From positions 50,572 to 114,571 of the forward strand of contig CBDCUE010000009.1 of NCBI GenBank assembly GCA_965222515.1: a stretch of DNA of 64,000 nt, read 5' to 3'. A program made the translations under genes and the position numbers. Shown piece by piece: positions 45,753 through 55,489 of this stretch (position 1 is the stretch's first letter; the number at the start of each line of letters is the position of its first letter). The DNA comes from CBDCUE01 sp965222515. GTDB lineage: Bacteria > Pseudomonadota > Alphaproteobacteria > Rickettsiales > JABIRX01. The notes beneath the pieces are model-generated. The model saw only the letters and a program-made list of their open reading frames with translations, was not told the origin of the DNA and did not search any database.

Positions 45753-46229
45753 ATGTCAGACAATATACCAATTACCACAAAAGGCTTTGCTACCATTAAA
45801 ATGGAATTAAAACAGTTGAAAGAAGTTGAAAGACCTGCTATTATTACAGCAATTGCTGATGCTAGAGAACATGGAGATTTAAAAGAAAATGCAGAATATC
45901 ATTCGGCAAAAGAAAAGCAAAGTTTTATTGAAGGAAAAATCAAAGAATTAGGAGATAAAATTGCAAGAGCTCAAACTGTAGATCCCAGCACTATCACAGA
46001 TACTAAAATCAGATTTTCTGCTACTGTAGAATTGTTAAATTTAGATACAGAGCAAACAGTAATTTATCAAATTGTCAGCGAATATGAAGCTGATTTGTCC
46101 AAAAATTTAATTTCTGCAAGTTCACCTATTGCTAGAGGTTTGCTAGGCAAGCAAGCAGGTGATGAGGTCATAATCAGAACTCCTGGCGGAAATAAAGAAT
46201 ATGAAATTATAAAAGTTGAATATGTCTAA
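45753..46229 (+). CDS. greA: transcript cleavage factor GreA
   Basis: Rescues backtracked RNA polymerase. 158 aa with DAREHGDLKENAEYHSAKEKQSFIEGKI (coiled coil, acidic tip DLKENAEY) and C-terminal SPIARGLLGKQAGDEVIIRTPGG. It overlaps the rhodanese gene by 8 bases. Confidence 0.97.
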   Translation: MSDNIPITTKGFATIKMELKQLKEVERPAIITAIADAREHGDLKENAEYHSAKEKQSFIEGKIKELGDKIARAQTVDPSTITDTKIRFSATVELLNLDTEQTVIYQIVSEYEADLSKNLISASSPIARGLLGKQAGDEVIIRTPGGNKEYEIIKVEYV

Positions 46230-46557
46230 AAAATCTTCAATAGAACCAATAGATTTATTAAAAATCATTGAAATCTGGCAAGATGTTGTTTTTATAGATG
46301 TAAGAGAAGCTGAAGAAAGAATCAATGGCTATTTTTTGCCCAATTCAATTCATATCCCTTTTTCAAAATTAAAAGAAGAGCAGTTTGTTATGGATGATTT
46401 AAATAATCTAAAAAGATTACATATAATTCATTGTGCTAAAGGCATTAGAGCAAAGATTGTAGCAGATATACAACAAAAAAATGATAAACTAAGGTATTTT
46501 GCAGGAGATTTTAAAGAATTATTTGAGACAAATCAAGCAATAGAAGGAAAAATATAA
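46222..46557 (+). CDS. rhodanese-like protein
   Basis: 111 aa from ATG 46222 (MSKKSSIEPIDLLKII); an upstream TTG at 46216 in frame is not needed. FIDVREAEERINGYFLPNSIHIP and the active-site loop HCAKGIRAK with Cys (about residue 73) support sulfurtransferase or phosphatase-like activity. It ends only a few bases before the truncated end of an IS3 copy. Confidence 0.85.
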   Translation: MSKKSSIEPIDLLKIIEIWQDVVFIDVREAEERINGYFLPNSIHIPFSKLKEEQFVMDDLNNLKRLHIIHCAKGIRAKIVADIQQKNDKLRYFAGDFKELFETNQAIEGKI

Positions 46558-47033
46558 TAAAGATTAGAACGATTAAAGTACAATAGATTACATTTGTTTG
46601 TTATGCTTAAACTGTCATTCTGTGAAATTAACATAACTTTTTTGCTAGTCTCTAGCTTTCTAATGCTTTTTTTAAAAAGTCTCTCTCAACCTGTAATTGT
46701 CCTATTTTTTCATATAAAGATTGGGTTTCTTCTAATGTTTTTTCTGAAAAAAACTTATTTTTGCTATCATAAATATTAGTTGCAGATTCTTTCAAAACCC
46801 TTACCCATTTATGAACAGCTGCTTTGCTTACCCCATATTTATTACATATCTCAATGCAACTCATATCGCCCTCTAAAAATTTTAAGGCTATTTTTAATTT
46901 TAAATTACTATTGTAACTTTTTCTTATTTTGGTCATTTTTTTACCATTAAATTATTTATTAATATAATAGTAATTTTCTTACAATCTGTCTACAAAAATC
47001 TACAAAAAACTGACTGAATTTAGGGGTGCATCA
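46553..47033 (-). mobile_element. truncated IS3-family element, copy a
   Basis: Minus-strand fragment. Its 5' end is the terminal inverted repeat TGATGCACCCCTAAATTC (read leftward from 47033). It keeps orfA and only the first codons of orfB (to the RSNLYY region) and then stops abruptly at about 46553. No right terminus remains. Confidence 0.85.
46652..46936 (-). CDS. IS3 orfA-type transposase subunit
   Basis: 94 aa helix-turn-helix protein: TKIRKSYNSNLKLKIALKFLEG, then CIEICNKYGVSKAAVHKWVR, with a C-terminal leucine-zipper-like coil (QSLYEKIGQLQVERDFLKKALES). This is the intact orfA among the window's IS3 copies; its orfB partner is missing so it cannot transpose alone. Confidence 0.85.
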   Translation of the reverse strand: MTKIRKSYNSNLKLKIALKFLEGDMSCIEICNKYGVSKAAVHKWVRVLKESATNIYDSKNKFFSEKTLEETQSLYEKIGQLQVERDFLKKALES

Positions 47034-47368
47034 TAGATTATGATAGAACATATTTTTTAATCACTTTTATCAAAAAAACAGAAGATATTTTACAAAAGAC
47101 ATTGGATATTGATGTTGACACAAACAAGCTAGATGTTGACACAAATAAGCAAAAAAACCCTAAATATAGACAAAGATATATACTAAGAAAAATAAAAGAA
47201 GCAAGAAGAATAAAATCTTCTCAAATTATAGAGAAATTTAAGTTAAGTAGAGAAATTATAAACAGGGATTTTAATAAGCTAGAAAAAGAAGATAAAATTA
47301 TACAAAAAGGAGGCGGAAATAATGTTTGGTATGAATTAAAAAATAAAATTTTATTTAGTCAAAATTAG
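47034..47368 (+). pseudogene. 3' fragment of an ATP-binding/winged-helix regulator, cut by IS3
   Basis: The frame is open from the IS3 end at 47033 to TAG at 47366-47368 without an ATG. It reads DYDRTYFLITFI, the kind of strand found near the C-terminus of AlbA_2/HATPase_c_4 regulators, then a winged-helix tail (RIKSSQIIEKFKLSREIINRDF...EKEDKIIQKGGGNN). The upstream part is missing, so I infer an IS3-truncated gene. Family assignment is tentative. Confidence 0.5.
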
Positions 47369-47494
47369 TTTTAAATTAATATATCTTATCTTTTTATGAT
47401 GCAAAAATATTTCATCTAAAATGATTGCAAAAAAGAAAAAAAAAGATTAAAAAAACTATTATGCAAAAAATAATTTACTTAAATATTTATTTAG

Positions 47495-48596
47495 ATGAAA
47501 CATCCTTGGATTATAGATAAAGAATTTTTTAATAATATTAAAAAAAACATAGATTTGCTTAGAGGTTGTCTTTGACTATGATAAAACCAATCAAGAAATC
47601 AAGGAATTAACTAAAAAAACAGAAGATAGCAACATTTGGGACGATCAAGAACAGGCCAAGAAATTGTTGCAAAGAAAAGAATATTTACAGAAAAAAATAG
47701 ATAGTTTTTTATTCTTCGAAAATAGTTTTAATGATGAAAAAGAGATGTTTTTGTTAGCTGAGCTAGAGCAAGACAAAAATTTAATGGAAGAATCAGCTAA
47801 AAATCTTAAAAAATTGCAGAAAAAATTAGAAATAGCAAAAATTGAAGCATTATTTGATGGTGAAACGGATAATAACAATGCTTTTTTAGAGTTCCATCCA
47901 GGAGCAGGTGGAGTAGAAAGTTATGATTGGGCAGAAATGCTACTTAGAATGTATTTAAGATGGGCAGAGAAAAAGAAATTTGTGGCAGAAATTTTGGATG
48001 AACAAAGAGGTGATGAAGCAGGAATTAAATCTGTCACTTTAAAAATATCAGGAGAAAATGCTTATGGCTGGTTAAAAAACGAAGCGGGAGTGCATAGATT
48101 AGTTAGAATATCTCCTTTTAACTCAAGTGGCAAAAGAATGACTAGCTTTGCTAGTGTTTGGACTTATCCTGAGGCAGATGATAATATAGACATAGATATT
48201 TTGCCTAAAGATTTAAAAATTGATACTTACAGAGCATCAGGGGCAGGAGGGCAACATATTAACAAAACAGATTCTGCCATTAGAATAACTCATTTGCCAA
48301 GTAAAATTGTAGTGCAATGTCAAAATTCAAGATCGCAACATCAAAACAGATCATTTGCAATGAAGATGTTAAAATCAAGATTATATCAATTAGAGCTTAG
48401 CAAAAAGCAAGAAGAATTAGATAAAACAAATGCTAAAAAAACAGATAATAGCTGGGGAAACCAAATAAGATCTTATGTTATGCAACCATATAGGCAAGTA
48501 AAAGATTTAAGAACAAATTATGTAGCAACAGATATTGTTGCAGTTTTAGATGGAGATTTAGATGAGATGATGACTTCTTTATTAACTAGCAGATAA
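47495..48596 (+). CDS. prfB: peptide chain release factor 2, with programmed +1 frameshift
   Basis: Full product is 366 aa. The 26-codon first frame starts at ATG 47495 (MKHPWIIDKEFF...LLRGCL) and meets an in-frame TGA at 47573-47575. The sequence AGAGGTTGTCTTTGAC contains a Shine-Dalgarno-like AGAGG then CTT TGA C, the classic RF2 shift site; sliding +1 gives GAC TAT GAT and continues to 48596. Recognition motifs: SPF in VRISPFNSSG and the peptidyl-release GAGGQHINKTDSA. Autoregulated by RF2 abundance, as in E. coli. Confidence 0.95.
47564..47576 (+). promoter_or_regulatory. prfB: prfB programmed +1 frameshift site
   Basis: AGGTTGTCTTTGAC around the in-frame TGA (47573-47575), preceded by a Shine-Dalgarno-like AGAGG. 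Translation pauses at the TGA when RF2 is low and slips +1. Confidence 0.9.
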
Positions 48597-48647
48597 TTTT
48601 ATCTATATCATTAAGACCCACTATCCCATTCTTTTTTCATTACAATT

Positions 48648-49449
48648 TTACTTAGTTATGATGTTCAAAACAAAATTTAGGTCAAATCTACTATGACTGC
48701 CATCTCGTAAATTTATAAATTTCTTATTATTAGCATTTACTTGATTAAATAAAGAAACTCCTCTTTTATATGGAATTACTCCATCGGTTTTTAGATGGAA
48801 TTGAAAATAATCTAAATCTAACTTTTTATCTAAAAGAGCCAAATTATCAAAACTATTTTTGGCCACTAAACAAATAAAATCTATATAAGCTATGTTATCT
48901 TTGCATAAATTATAAACATTATCAAAACCTGCAATGATAGATAATGACTTTATTTTTTTTTTGGTATTTGCTGACAAAATACATAGCTGTTTGACTGCCC
49001 AAAGAATGACCTATAATATGAAAATTTAGATTTTCTTCAGAAAAATGTTTATCTAAAAAATCAATTAATTTTTTAGTTGCTAAATAGCTGTTTTTTACAG
49101 ATGGTCTAGCTTTGCTAGAATTATTGTAGCCAATTAAGGCAGGTGAGATAAAAGAATGGTTCTTATTTAAATAATTAATAATATAAGGAAGCCTTCCTGC
49201 ATTGCCATGAAAATATATGAACACATCTTTGCTATCTTTTTTTTTATTAAAAAGAACCCCTATTTTTTTGCTTTTCTTTTTGTCTAAATAATAAAAATCA
49301 CTTTTGATATTGTTATATTCTGGGTTTCTTTGAGCATAAGTTGGAAAAGTGCTACTATGCAAAACAAATTCTAAAGCAATAACGACAACTGCAAAGAATA
49401 ATGAAGCTTTGAATAAATTTTTTAATATGTTCTTTTGTAAATTACTCAT
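48648..49449 (-). pseudogene. alpha/beta hydrolase split by a poly(A) frameshift
   Basis: The 5' part (start 49449) has an N-terminal membrane/signal segment, YFHGNAGRLPYI (oxyanion region) and the nucleophile GHSLGS, then ends at 48922. The 3' part (to 48648) begins within the same helix and holds DGVIPY and the His region DGSHSRFD. The join is an A10 run (T-run 48953-48962); one base more or less restores a single protein of about 266 aa. It could be a pseudogene, phase-variable, rescued by slippage, or a sequencing error. Related to YqiA/BAAT-like hydrolases with unknown substrate. Confidence 0.7.
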
Positions 49450-49456
49450 ATAATAA

Positions 49457-50770
49457 TTATTTTATATTATTAATAATATGATTTATTCGGTCTCTATATT
49501 TATAGAATTTTCTTAATTCTTTTTTTCTTAATCTAACAGATGATGCCGCTCTTAATCTACTAGGGTTGATTCTTTTATTTTTAAATAACACTTCATAATG
49601 CAAATGAGGTCCTGTTGATCTTCCTGTGGTTCCAACATAAGCAATGACCTGACCTTGCTTTACCCTAGAGCCTTTTCTTAATCTTCTTTTATATCTTGAT
49701 AAATGAGCATAAGCAGTTTTATATTTAGAATTATGTCTAATTCTAATATATTTTCCATAACTACCTTTTCTGCCAATATACTCAACAACTCCTCCACCAG
49801 CGGCAAAAACAGGAGTTCCTCTAGGAGCAGCAAAATCTATACCTGTATGTAGTTTAGTATATGCCAAAATAGGGTGCCTTCTATAACCAAATCTTGATGA
49901 AATTCTAGCCCCATTAACAGGAGTTTTAAGTAATGCTTTTTTTACAGACCTACCTTTACGATTGAAATATAAAGTGCTACCTCTAGAAGTAGTATATTTG
50001 TAATTAATTAAAGATTTTTTTGATAAATTAAATTCTGAGAAAAGAATATCGCCATTACCAATGAATTCTCCCTCATTATTATAAAGCAATTCATAAAGAA
50101 TAGTAAATCTATCATTCTTTCTTACATCTCGTTGAAAATCTACATCAAAACTGTGATATCTAATAAATTCTAAGATAATGGCGGGAGGAATTTTTGCTTT
50201 TAGAGCATCTTCATATAAGGATCTAGTAATTAAGCCTGTTTTTAACTGTATTTTAGGAAGTAATCCTATTTTATTATTATATGCAACAAATTCATCATTG
50301 GTATTTTTATATAATTCTAAGGTTATTTTGCTAGAAACATAAATTTTTAGTTTCTTTAGTTTTTTTATGGTGTCTCCTGCTTGGTTAGCTTCTACCTCGT
50401 TATAGGAGATATAAATTTTACTTCCTGCTTTTATTTTTGCTAAAGAATGCACTTTTTCTAATGCTTTGGTTATATGATAAATTTCTATTGTTTCAAATTT
50501 TAATTTCCCTAGAATTTCACTGACACTACCCCCCTTTTTTATTCTGGTAACAATAGTTTTTTCATTTTGATATGCATTATTATTACTAATATCTTGAATT
50601 GTGCTTTTAGGCAAAAAGCTACCTTGCTCAATTGCAGAAGATTTCTGACTAGATTTTTTTTTAGTTATAAGAACAGAAGAAGTAAAGAAGACAACCGCAA
50701 TAATTGCTATTGTGGTTATAATTTCTAAAAAAAATGTTTTTATGAAATGACGAATTTTTATATATTTCAT
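49457..50770 (-). CDS. M23-family peptidoglycan endopeptidase
   Basis: 437 aa. An N-terminal membrane segment (about 13-33) anchors it to the inner membrane. A LysM-like or OapA-like middle region follows, then the LytM domain: FGYRRHPILAYTKLHTGIDFAAPRGTP and STGPHLHYEV supply the zinc ligands (H..D and HxH). Probably a periplasmic cell wall hydrolase or its activator. Confidence 0.92.
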   Translation of the reverse strand: MKYIKIRHFIKTFFLEIITTIAIIAVVFFTSSVLITKKKSSQKSSAIEQGSFLPKSTIQDISNNNAYQNEKTIVTRIKKGGSVSEILGKLKFETIEIYHITKALEKVHSLAKIKAGSKIYISYNEVEANQAGDTIKKLKKLKIYVSSKITLELYKNTNDEFVAYNNKIGLLPKIQLKTGLITRSLYEDALKAKIPPAIILEFIRYHSFDVDFQRDVRKNDRFTILYELLYNNEGEFIGNGDILFSEFNLSKKSLINYKYTTSRGSTLYFNRKGRSVKKALLKTPVNGARISSRFGYRRHPILAYTKLHTGIDFAAPRGTPVFAAGGGVVEYIGRKGSYGKYIRIRHNSKYKTAYAHLSRYKRRLRKGSRVKQGQVIAYVGTTGRSTGPHLHYEVLFKNKRINPSRLRAASSVRLRKKELRKFYKYRDRINHIINNIK

Positions 50771-50872
50771 ATTTATAAAAGGAGTAATTACAGATGAAAA
50801 TAATAGATACTCTTTTGAAAAAATAAATGTTTAATTTTAGATTTTTTTTATTTATAATGTAGCTATACTATA

Positions 50873-50901
50873 GTTAGTATGTTTTAGGGATCTATACTAA
50901 C
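50873..50901 (+). promoter_or_regulatory. inverted repeat in the hdaA leader
   Basis: GTTAGTAT (50873-50880) and ATACTAAC (50894-50901) form an 8-bp inverted repeat around a 13-nt loop, just after a TATAAT-like -10 at 50853-50858. It could be an operator or a leader hairpin for hdaA. Confidence 0.45.
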
Positions 50902-50922
50902 ATTTAAGAAATCAACAAATTA

Positions 50923-51636
50923 ATGGCAAATTTAGCAAGAGCTTTTTTCAATTTTCAAAACAGTAATGATTTTAGAGAAGAATATGTGCTACTGGATTCA
51001 AACAAGCATAGTTTTTTCTATATCTCAAAATGGCCTAATTGGCAAGAAAGTATTTGCCTTATTTATGGAGGAAAAAAAACAGGAAAAACACATTTGTGTA
51101 ATTTTTGGCAACATAAAGCAAAAGCAGTTGCTCTAGATATTTTTAACTATAACAAATCTGATTTAAAAAAAACTCTAAAAAAACATAAAAACTTTATTAT
51201 TGACAATTTTGATAAATATTTTATTAGAAAATATCAATTACATAATTTAGATAATAATGATTTTGATTCTTATGAAGAAACTTTTATAGAAATCATGGAT
51301 GAAATAAGAAGTAAAAAAGGATATTTGCTACTTAGTTCTTCAACTCCCATTAATCAAATAAACATCAAAACAGAAGATCTAGAAAGCCGTGTTACCAATA
51401 TAACCAGCATATCTTTAGAGGAATCTTGTCGTAAAGATAAAGAAAGATTATTAAAGAAACTATTAAATAATTATCAAATATCTCTAACAGCTGATATTAT
51501 TGAAGAAATTGTTAAAAAAAGTGATTCTTTAGCTTATATAGTGATAATAGTTCAGAAAATAAATAATTTACCTTTTGAAAATAGAGAAAATGTAAATTTT
51601 GAAATATTAAATAAAATCATTAATACTTTATCTTGA
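50923..51636 (+). CDS. hdaA: HdaA-like DnaA-related regulator
   Basis: 237 aa AAA+ protein without the DnaA DNA-binding domain. Walker A YGGKKTGKTHLCNF (about 46-59) and the Walker B-like IIDNFDKYF; a DnaA-lid-like C-terminus. HdaA helps inactivate DnaA-ATP after initiation in alphaproteobacteria. Alpha genomes usually place it near DUF2066/perM; here that set is about 6 kb away. The stop overlaps the next gene start by one base. Confidence 0.82.
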   Translation: MANLARAFFNFQNSNDFREEYVLLDSNKHSFFYISKWPNWQESICLIYGGKKTGKTHLCNFWQHKAKAVALDIFNYNKSDLKKTLKKHKNFIIDNFDKYFIRKYQLHNLDNNDFDSYEETFIEIMDEIRSKKGYLLLSSSTPINQINIKTEDLESRVTNITSISLEESCRKDKERLLKKLLNNYQISLTADIIEEIVKKSDSLAYIVIIVQKINNLPFENRENVNFEILNKIINTLS

Positions 51637-52172
51637 TGATAAGTAAGAATGAAATAAGGCAAGAAATTAAATTTTTAAGAAAAAAGTTACCAAAAGAGCA
51701 AAAAGAAAGCAACGACCTTGCTATTAGAAATAATCTAGATAAATTTTTAACTCAAAAAACCATTGCTGTTTTTTATCCCAAAGAGGATGAAATAGATTTA
51801 CTTCCTTTAAATAATCAAAAAAGAAATTTTTTAATTCCTAGAACTAACACAGATAGTTATTTAGATTTTTATCCTTTAAGAAATAATTTAATTTTAAATA
51901 AGAAATTTAATATTTTAGAGCCAAGATCAGATGGCAAACTATATTATCCTGATATTCTGATCTGCCCTTTACTTGCTTTTGATGAAAACAAAAATAGATT
52001 AGGATATGGGGCAGGGTATTATGATAAAACCATTGCTTATTTAAAAAAAATAAGAAAAGAATTAGTCACCATTGGAGTTGCTTATGATTTTCAGCAAAGA
52101 AAAAATCTTCCCATAGAAAAGCACGATATTACACTTGACTACATAATAACAGAAAGCAGATTTTTGTCATAA
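51636..52172 (+). CDS. 5-formyltetrahydrofolate cyclo-ligase
   Basis: 178 aa from ATG 51636 (TGATG overlap with hdaA stop). ATP-dependent conversion of 5-formyl-THF to 5,10-methenyl-THF. RNDLI-like KQRNFLIPRT, FYPKEDEIDL and the C-terminal GYGAGYYDKTIAYL are family signatures. Symbols fau or ygfA are used for homologues. Confidence 0.92.
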   Translation: MISKNEIRQEIKFLRKKLPKEQKESNDLAIRNNLDKFLTQKTIAVFYPKEDEIDLLPLNNQKRNFLIPRTNTDSYLDFYPLRNNLILNKKFNILEPRSDGKLYYPDILICPLLAFDENKNRLGYGAGYYDKTIAYLKKIRKELVTIGVAYDFQQRKNLPIEKHDITLDYIITESRFLS

Positions 52173-52749
52173 ATAGAAATCTAGAGCAGGTAGCAGCACC
52201 GAGCTGGTGCATTATCAGTATTTTAAATTTAAAGAAAAGATCAGGGCAACTGCTCCCCCCCCTTGAGGGGGAGCCAAAACCACAAAGTGGTTTTGGTGGG
52301 GGCCATTTTGCATAGCAAAGTGAAGCAAAGTCCTAATAAGATTACAATTCGCATTTACTTCCTGCTTTCGTAGGAATGATATTTTGCAGAGTTACTTTCT
52401 AAAAACACTATTTTTGCTATTTCTTCAGAGCCTAGAGGTAGGGAGATAGTTATACTATTTTAGCCCCGAGTTTTTTGCTTTCCTTTGCTATGCAAAGGGA
52501 CCCCCCCCACCAAAATCACTTTGTGATTTTGGTTCCCCCTCAAGGGGGGAGCTATTACCCCGAGCATAATTTTTTATTACAACTACAAAAATTTATTTGT
52601 TTGATTATTAGTGATTTTATGATTAAAATTAATTAACATAGTGTATGTTAGAAATATTTAAAATATAACTAAAGTTATTTTTTGAATATAATTAGAATTT
52701 CTAAACAATCACATCGTGCCAAACGTTTCTAATTGACTTTTTTAAAAAA
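52173..52749. repeat. 577-bp intergenic region with two facing copies of a structured palindromic repeat
   Basis: Copy 1 at 52241-52332 and copy 2, inverted, at 52464-52564. Each contains a poly-C/poly-G hairpin (CTCCCCCC..TTGA..GGGGGA), CCAAAATCACAAAGTGATTTTGG and CCTTTGCATAGCAAAGG, all self-complementary. Copies begin or end with CTCGGGG. The pair faces each other and could fold as a large stem. Partial copies lie at 25207-25251 and 55511-55574. No gene is seen. Confidence 0.75.
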
Positions 52750-53157
52750 ATGACTATCGTCAGGCTTTTTATAGCTTTATTAATATTACACCTTAACATA
52801 AATTGCATAATACATAATTATCCAACAGCTGTCAAAAACAATATCCCAGAAAACTCAAATTACAATCAAGAACCTAAGCAATATTACGATAACGACAGCA
52901 ACTACACAGCTCCTTATTCTTATAACAGAAATAGAAATTATGGCACTGATAGTAATACTCAACAACCTAATTATCAAAATCATAATTATAATAGCGACAA
53001 TCAAAGCTATACAACTCCAGCTCCTAGGCAATATCAGGATAATGATTCTAATTATACTACTCCTAATTCTTACAACAAAAATAGAAGATATAATAACAAC
53101 TCACCTCAGAATTACTATTACAACGACAATTATGATGATGATACACTTACACACTAA
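52750..53157 (+). CDS. secreted Asn/Tyr-rich repeat protein, function unknown
   Basis: 135 aa. A signal-like N-terminus (MTIVRLFIALLILHLNINCI) precedes a hydrophilic body made of Asn, Tyr, Ser and Asp. Two spaced repeats of DNDSNYTxPxSYNxNRxY (about 47-64 and 90-108) recur, the DNA copies varying. Glutamine/asparagine-rich tails occur in some envelope or adhesin proteins, but no family is identified. Confidence 0.6.
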   Translation: MTIVRLFIALLILHLNINCIIHNYPTAVKNNIPENSNYNQEPKQYYDNDSNYTAPYSYNRNRNYGTDSNTQQPNYQNHNYNSDNQSYTTPAPRQYQDNDSNYTTPNSYNKNRRYNNNSPQNYYYNDNYDDDTLTH

Positions 53158-53207
53158 TTTTGTAAGTGGAATTTTGTTATCAGTTATTTTACGAATAAAG
53201 TTGAATT

Positions 53208-54149
53208 ATGTCTAAAAAACTCAAAAAAACTATATGGTTAATTGATGATGGCAGGATTGGCAATCTCAATCAATTAAAAGCTATTGCTTATTTTTTAGAA
53301 AAGAATCATTTTTTAACCAAATTAATTAAAGTAAAATTTAATTTTCTAATCAACTTGCCAAATTTTATATCTTACTGTGCGCAAAATTGTGCTATTGCTC
53401 ATATAGATTATGCCAAAGAAAAGCCTGATGCTATTTTATCCGTGGGCAGAAGATCCGCTCTTATTTCATTAGAGATTAAAAAAAAACATCCAGAAATAAA
53501 GTTAATTCAATTAATGAGACCAAACCTTCCAGCAAGTTTATTTGATTTTATCATTACTCCAAATCACGATAAGTTTAAATCAGCTAACTTAGAAATTGCC
53601 ACTCCTCCAAGCCCTGTTAATAATGATATTTTGGCACAAGAAAGCAAAAAATTTAGCTCTTTACAAAAAGATAATTTAGTTAGTTTTATTATTGGAGGAG
53701 ACAGTAAAAAGAAAAAATTATCTCTTTTAGACTATGAAAAATTATTAGAGACCATAAAATCACTTGCTAAAAATCATAGCATTTATTTAATCACTAGTAG
53801 GAGAACAAACTATGCAGATTTTTTGACAAATAATTTGCCTAAAAACTGCAAAATTTTTAAATGGCAAGATTGTCAAAAGCAAAATCCATATTTAGCTATT
53901 TTAGCTTTTAGCAAATATTTGATTGTAACCCAAGATTCTATTTCTATGATTGCTGATTGTTTAGCTAGTAAAAAATCTACTTATATTTATCAAGAGAATT
54001 TTGGTTCTAAAAAACATCAGGAATTTGCTGAAAATTTAATTAAAAGCAATTATGCTAAAAAATTAGAACAGAATTCTTTAAAAAATTTTACCACAAATTT
54101 AGAAAATTCTGCTAAAGAAATTTCGTCTGAAATAATAAAATTATTATAA
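53208..54149 (+). CDS. ELM1/DUF1022-family protein
   Basis: 313 aa. IWLIDDGRIGNLNQLKAIAYFL opens it and QDSISMIADCLASKKSTYIY ends the conserved core, both of the ELM1-type family, related to mitochondrial fission proteins and to GT-B glycosyltransferase-like folds. The bacterial role is unknown. lolC/E follows after 6 bp. Confidence 0.8.
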   Translation: MSKKLKKTIWLIDDGRIGNLNQLKAIAYFLEKNHFLTKLIKVKFNFLINLPNFISYCAQNCAIAHIDYAKEKPDAILSVGRRSALISLEIKKKHPEIKLIQLMRPNLPASLFDFIITPNHDKFKSANLEIATPPSPVNNDILAQESKKFSSLQKDNLVSFIIGGDSKKKKLSLLDYEKLLETIKSLAKNHSIYLITSRRTNYADFLTNNLPKNCKIFKWQDCQKQNPYLAILAFSKYLIVTQDSISMIADCLASKKSTYIYQENFGSKKHQEFAENLIKSNYAKKLEQNSLKNFTTNLENSAKEISSEIIKLL

Positions 54150-54155
54150 AATAAT

Positions 54156-55409
54156 ATGTTTTCAAATATTGAAAAATTGATAGCTTTTAGATTTTTTTTT
54201 TCTAAAAGAAAGGAAAAATTTATTTCTATAAACACTACATTTTCTTTTATTGGAATAATGCTTGGTGTGGCTACTTTAATCATCGTAATGTCCGTTTTTA
54301 ATGGTTTTAAAAAAGAGTTAATCACTAGAATTTTGGGTATTAATGCTCACATAACTATTTATGGTTACAAATCTTCTTTAACAGAATATCAAAAAATAAT
54401 AAAAGAATTAAAAACATATCCTGAAATAACTATTACCAACCCTTTAATAGATGCCAAGGCAATGATTACCACCAAAGAAGGAGGTGCTAGTGCTGCTTTG
54501 GTAAAGGGTATAACACTTGCTGATTTAGAAAAAAAGTCATTGGTTAAAAATGGTATTCAATTAGGAGATATAAAAAATTTTAATCAAAAAAACTCTATTT
54601 TAATAGGCAATCAATTAGCTTATAAATTAGGTGTATCTATTGGTGATTTTATTACCTTAGTTTCTCCTCAAACTACAAAATCTTTATTTGGAATAATACC
54701 TAGATTAAAAGATTATCAGGTGGTTGGAATATTTAAAATAGGGATGTATGAGTATGATTCAACGGCAGTATTTATTCCATTTGAAACGGCTCAATTACAT
54801 TTTAATCAAAAAAAATCTGCTTCTGCGATAGAGATAATGACAAATGACATAGAAAACACAAAAATATTAAGTAATAAATTGTTTCAAGATTTAACAAAAA
54901 GTGGTTATCAGGTGAGTGTTAATGATTGGCAGGCTTTAAATTCTAGTTTTATAAATGCTTTAAATGTGGAGAGAAATGTAATGTTTTTAATTTTATCTTT
55001 AATAATAATAGTTGCATCTTTCAATATTATTTCAAGTTTAATAATGCTTACAAATGACAAGATAAAGCATATTGCACTTTTAAAAGCAATGGGAATGACT
55101 AAAAACAGCATAACCAAGATATTTTTTATTAACGGTGCTTTGATTGGTTTAATAGGAACAGCTTCTGGGGTAATTTTTGGAACTTTATTTTCTTACAACA
55201 TCAACAGCATAAAATTATGGCTAGAATCCTTAACAGGAAGCACCTTATTTGATCCCATAATTTATTTCCTTACAGATTTACCAGCAGAAGTAAGTCTAAA
55301 CACAGTAGCTTTAGTATCAATCTGTTCATTATTAATCAGTTTTTTAAGCGCAATCTACCCAGCCAGAAAAGCCGCCAAACTAGAATCTGCTGATATTTTG
55401 TCTAATTAA
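54156..55409 (+). CDS. lolC: lipoprotein-releasing ABC permease LolC/LolE
   Basis: 417 aa. N-terminal membrane segment (about 25-45) with the Lol-specific FSFIGIMLGVATLIIVMSVFNGF, a large periplasmic domain, then three C-terminal membrane segments ending in the ALISICSLLISFLSAIYPARKAAKL region. Part of the pathway taking lipoproteins to the outer membrane. Alphaproteobacteria often carry one LolC/E hybrid; lolD is not adjacent. Confidence 0.88.
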   Translation: MFSNIEKLIAFRFFFSKRKEKFISINTTFSFIGIMLGVATLIIVMSVFNGFKKELITRILGINAHITIYGYKSSLTEYQKIIKELKTYPEITITNPLIDAKAMITTKEGGASAALVKGITLADLEKKSLVKNGIQLGDIKNFNQKNSILIGNQLAYKLGVSIGDFITLVSPQTTKSLFGIIPRLKDYQVVGIFKIGMYEYDSTAVFIPFETAQLHFNQKKSASAIEIMTNDIENTKILSNKLFQDLTKSGYQVSVNDWQALNSSFINALNVERNVMFLILSLIIIVASFNIISSLIMLTNDKIKHIALLKAMGMTKNSITKIFFINGALIGLIGTASGVIFGTLFSYNINSIKLWLESLTGSTLFDPIIYFLTDLPAEVSLNTVALVSICSLLISFLSAIYPARKAAKLESADILSN

Positions 55410-55489
55410 ATATATAAAAAAATATCACATTCTGCATAAACTTTTAGATTGCAAAAGCATAAATAACAAATTAGACTTATAAAAAAATT

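Noticed and set aside
46594..46779. Plus-strand frame opposite IS3 orfA
   Set aside because: Antisense shadow of the IS3 orfA gene; the same shadow recurs at 57717-57902.
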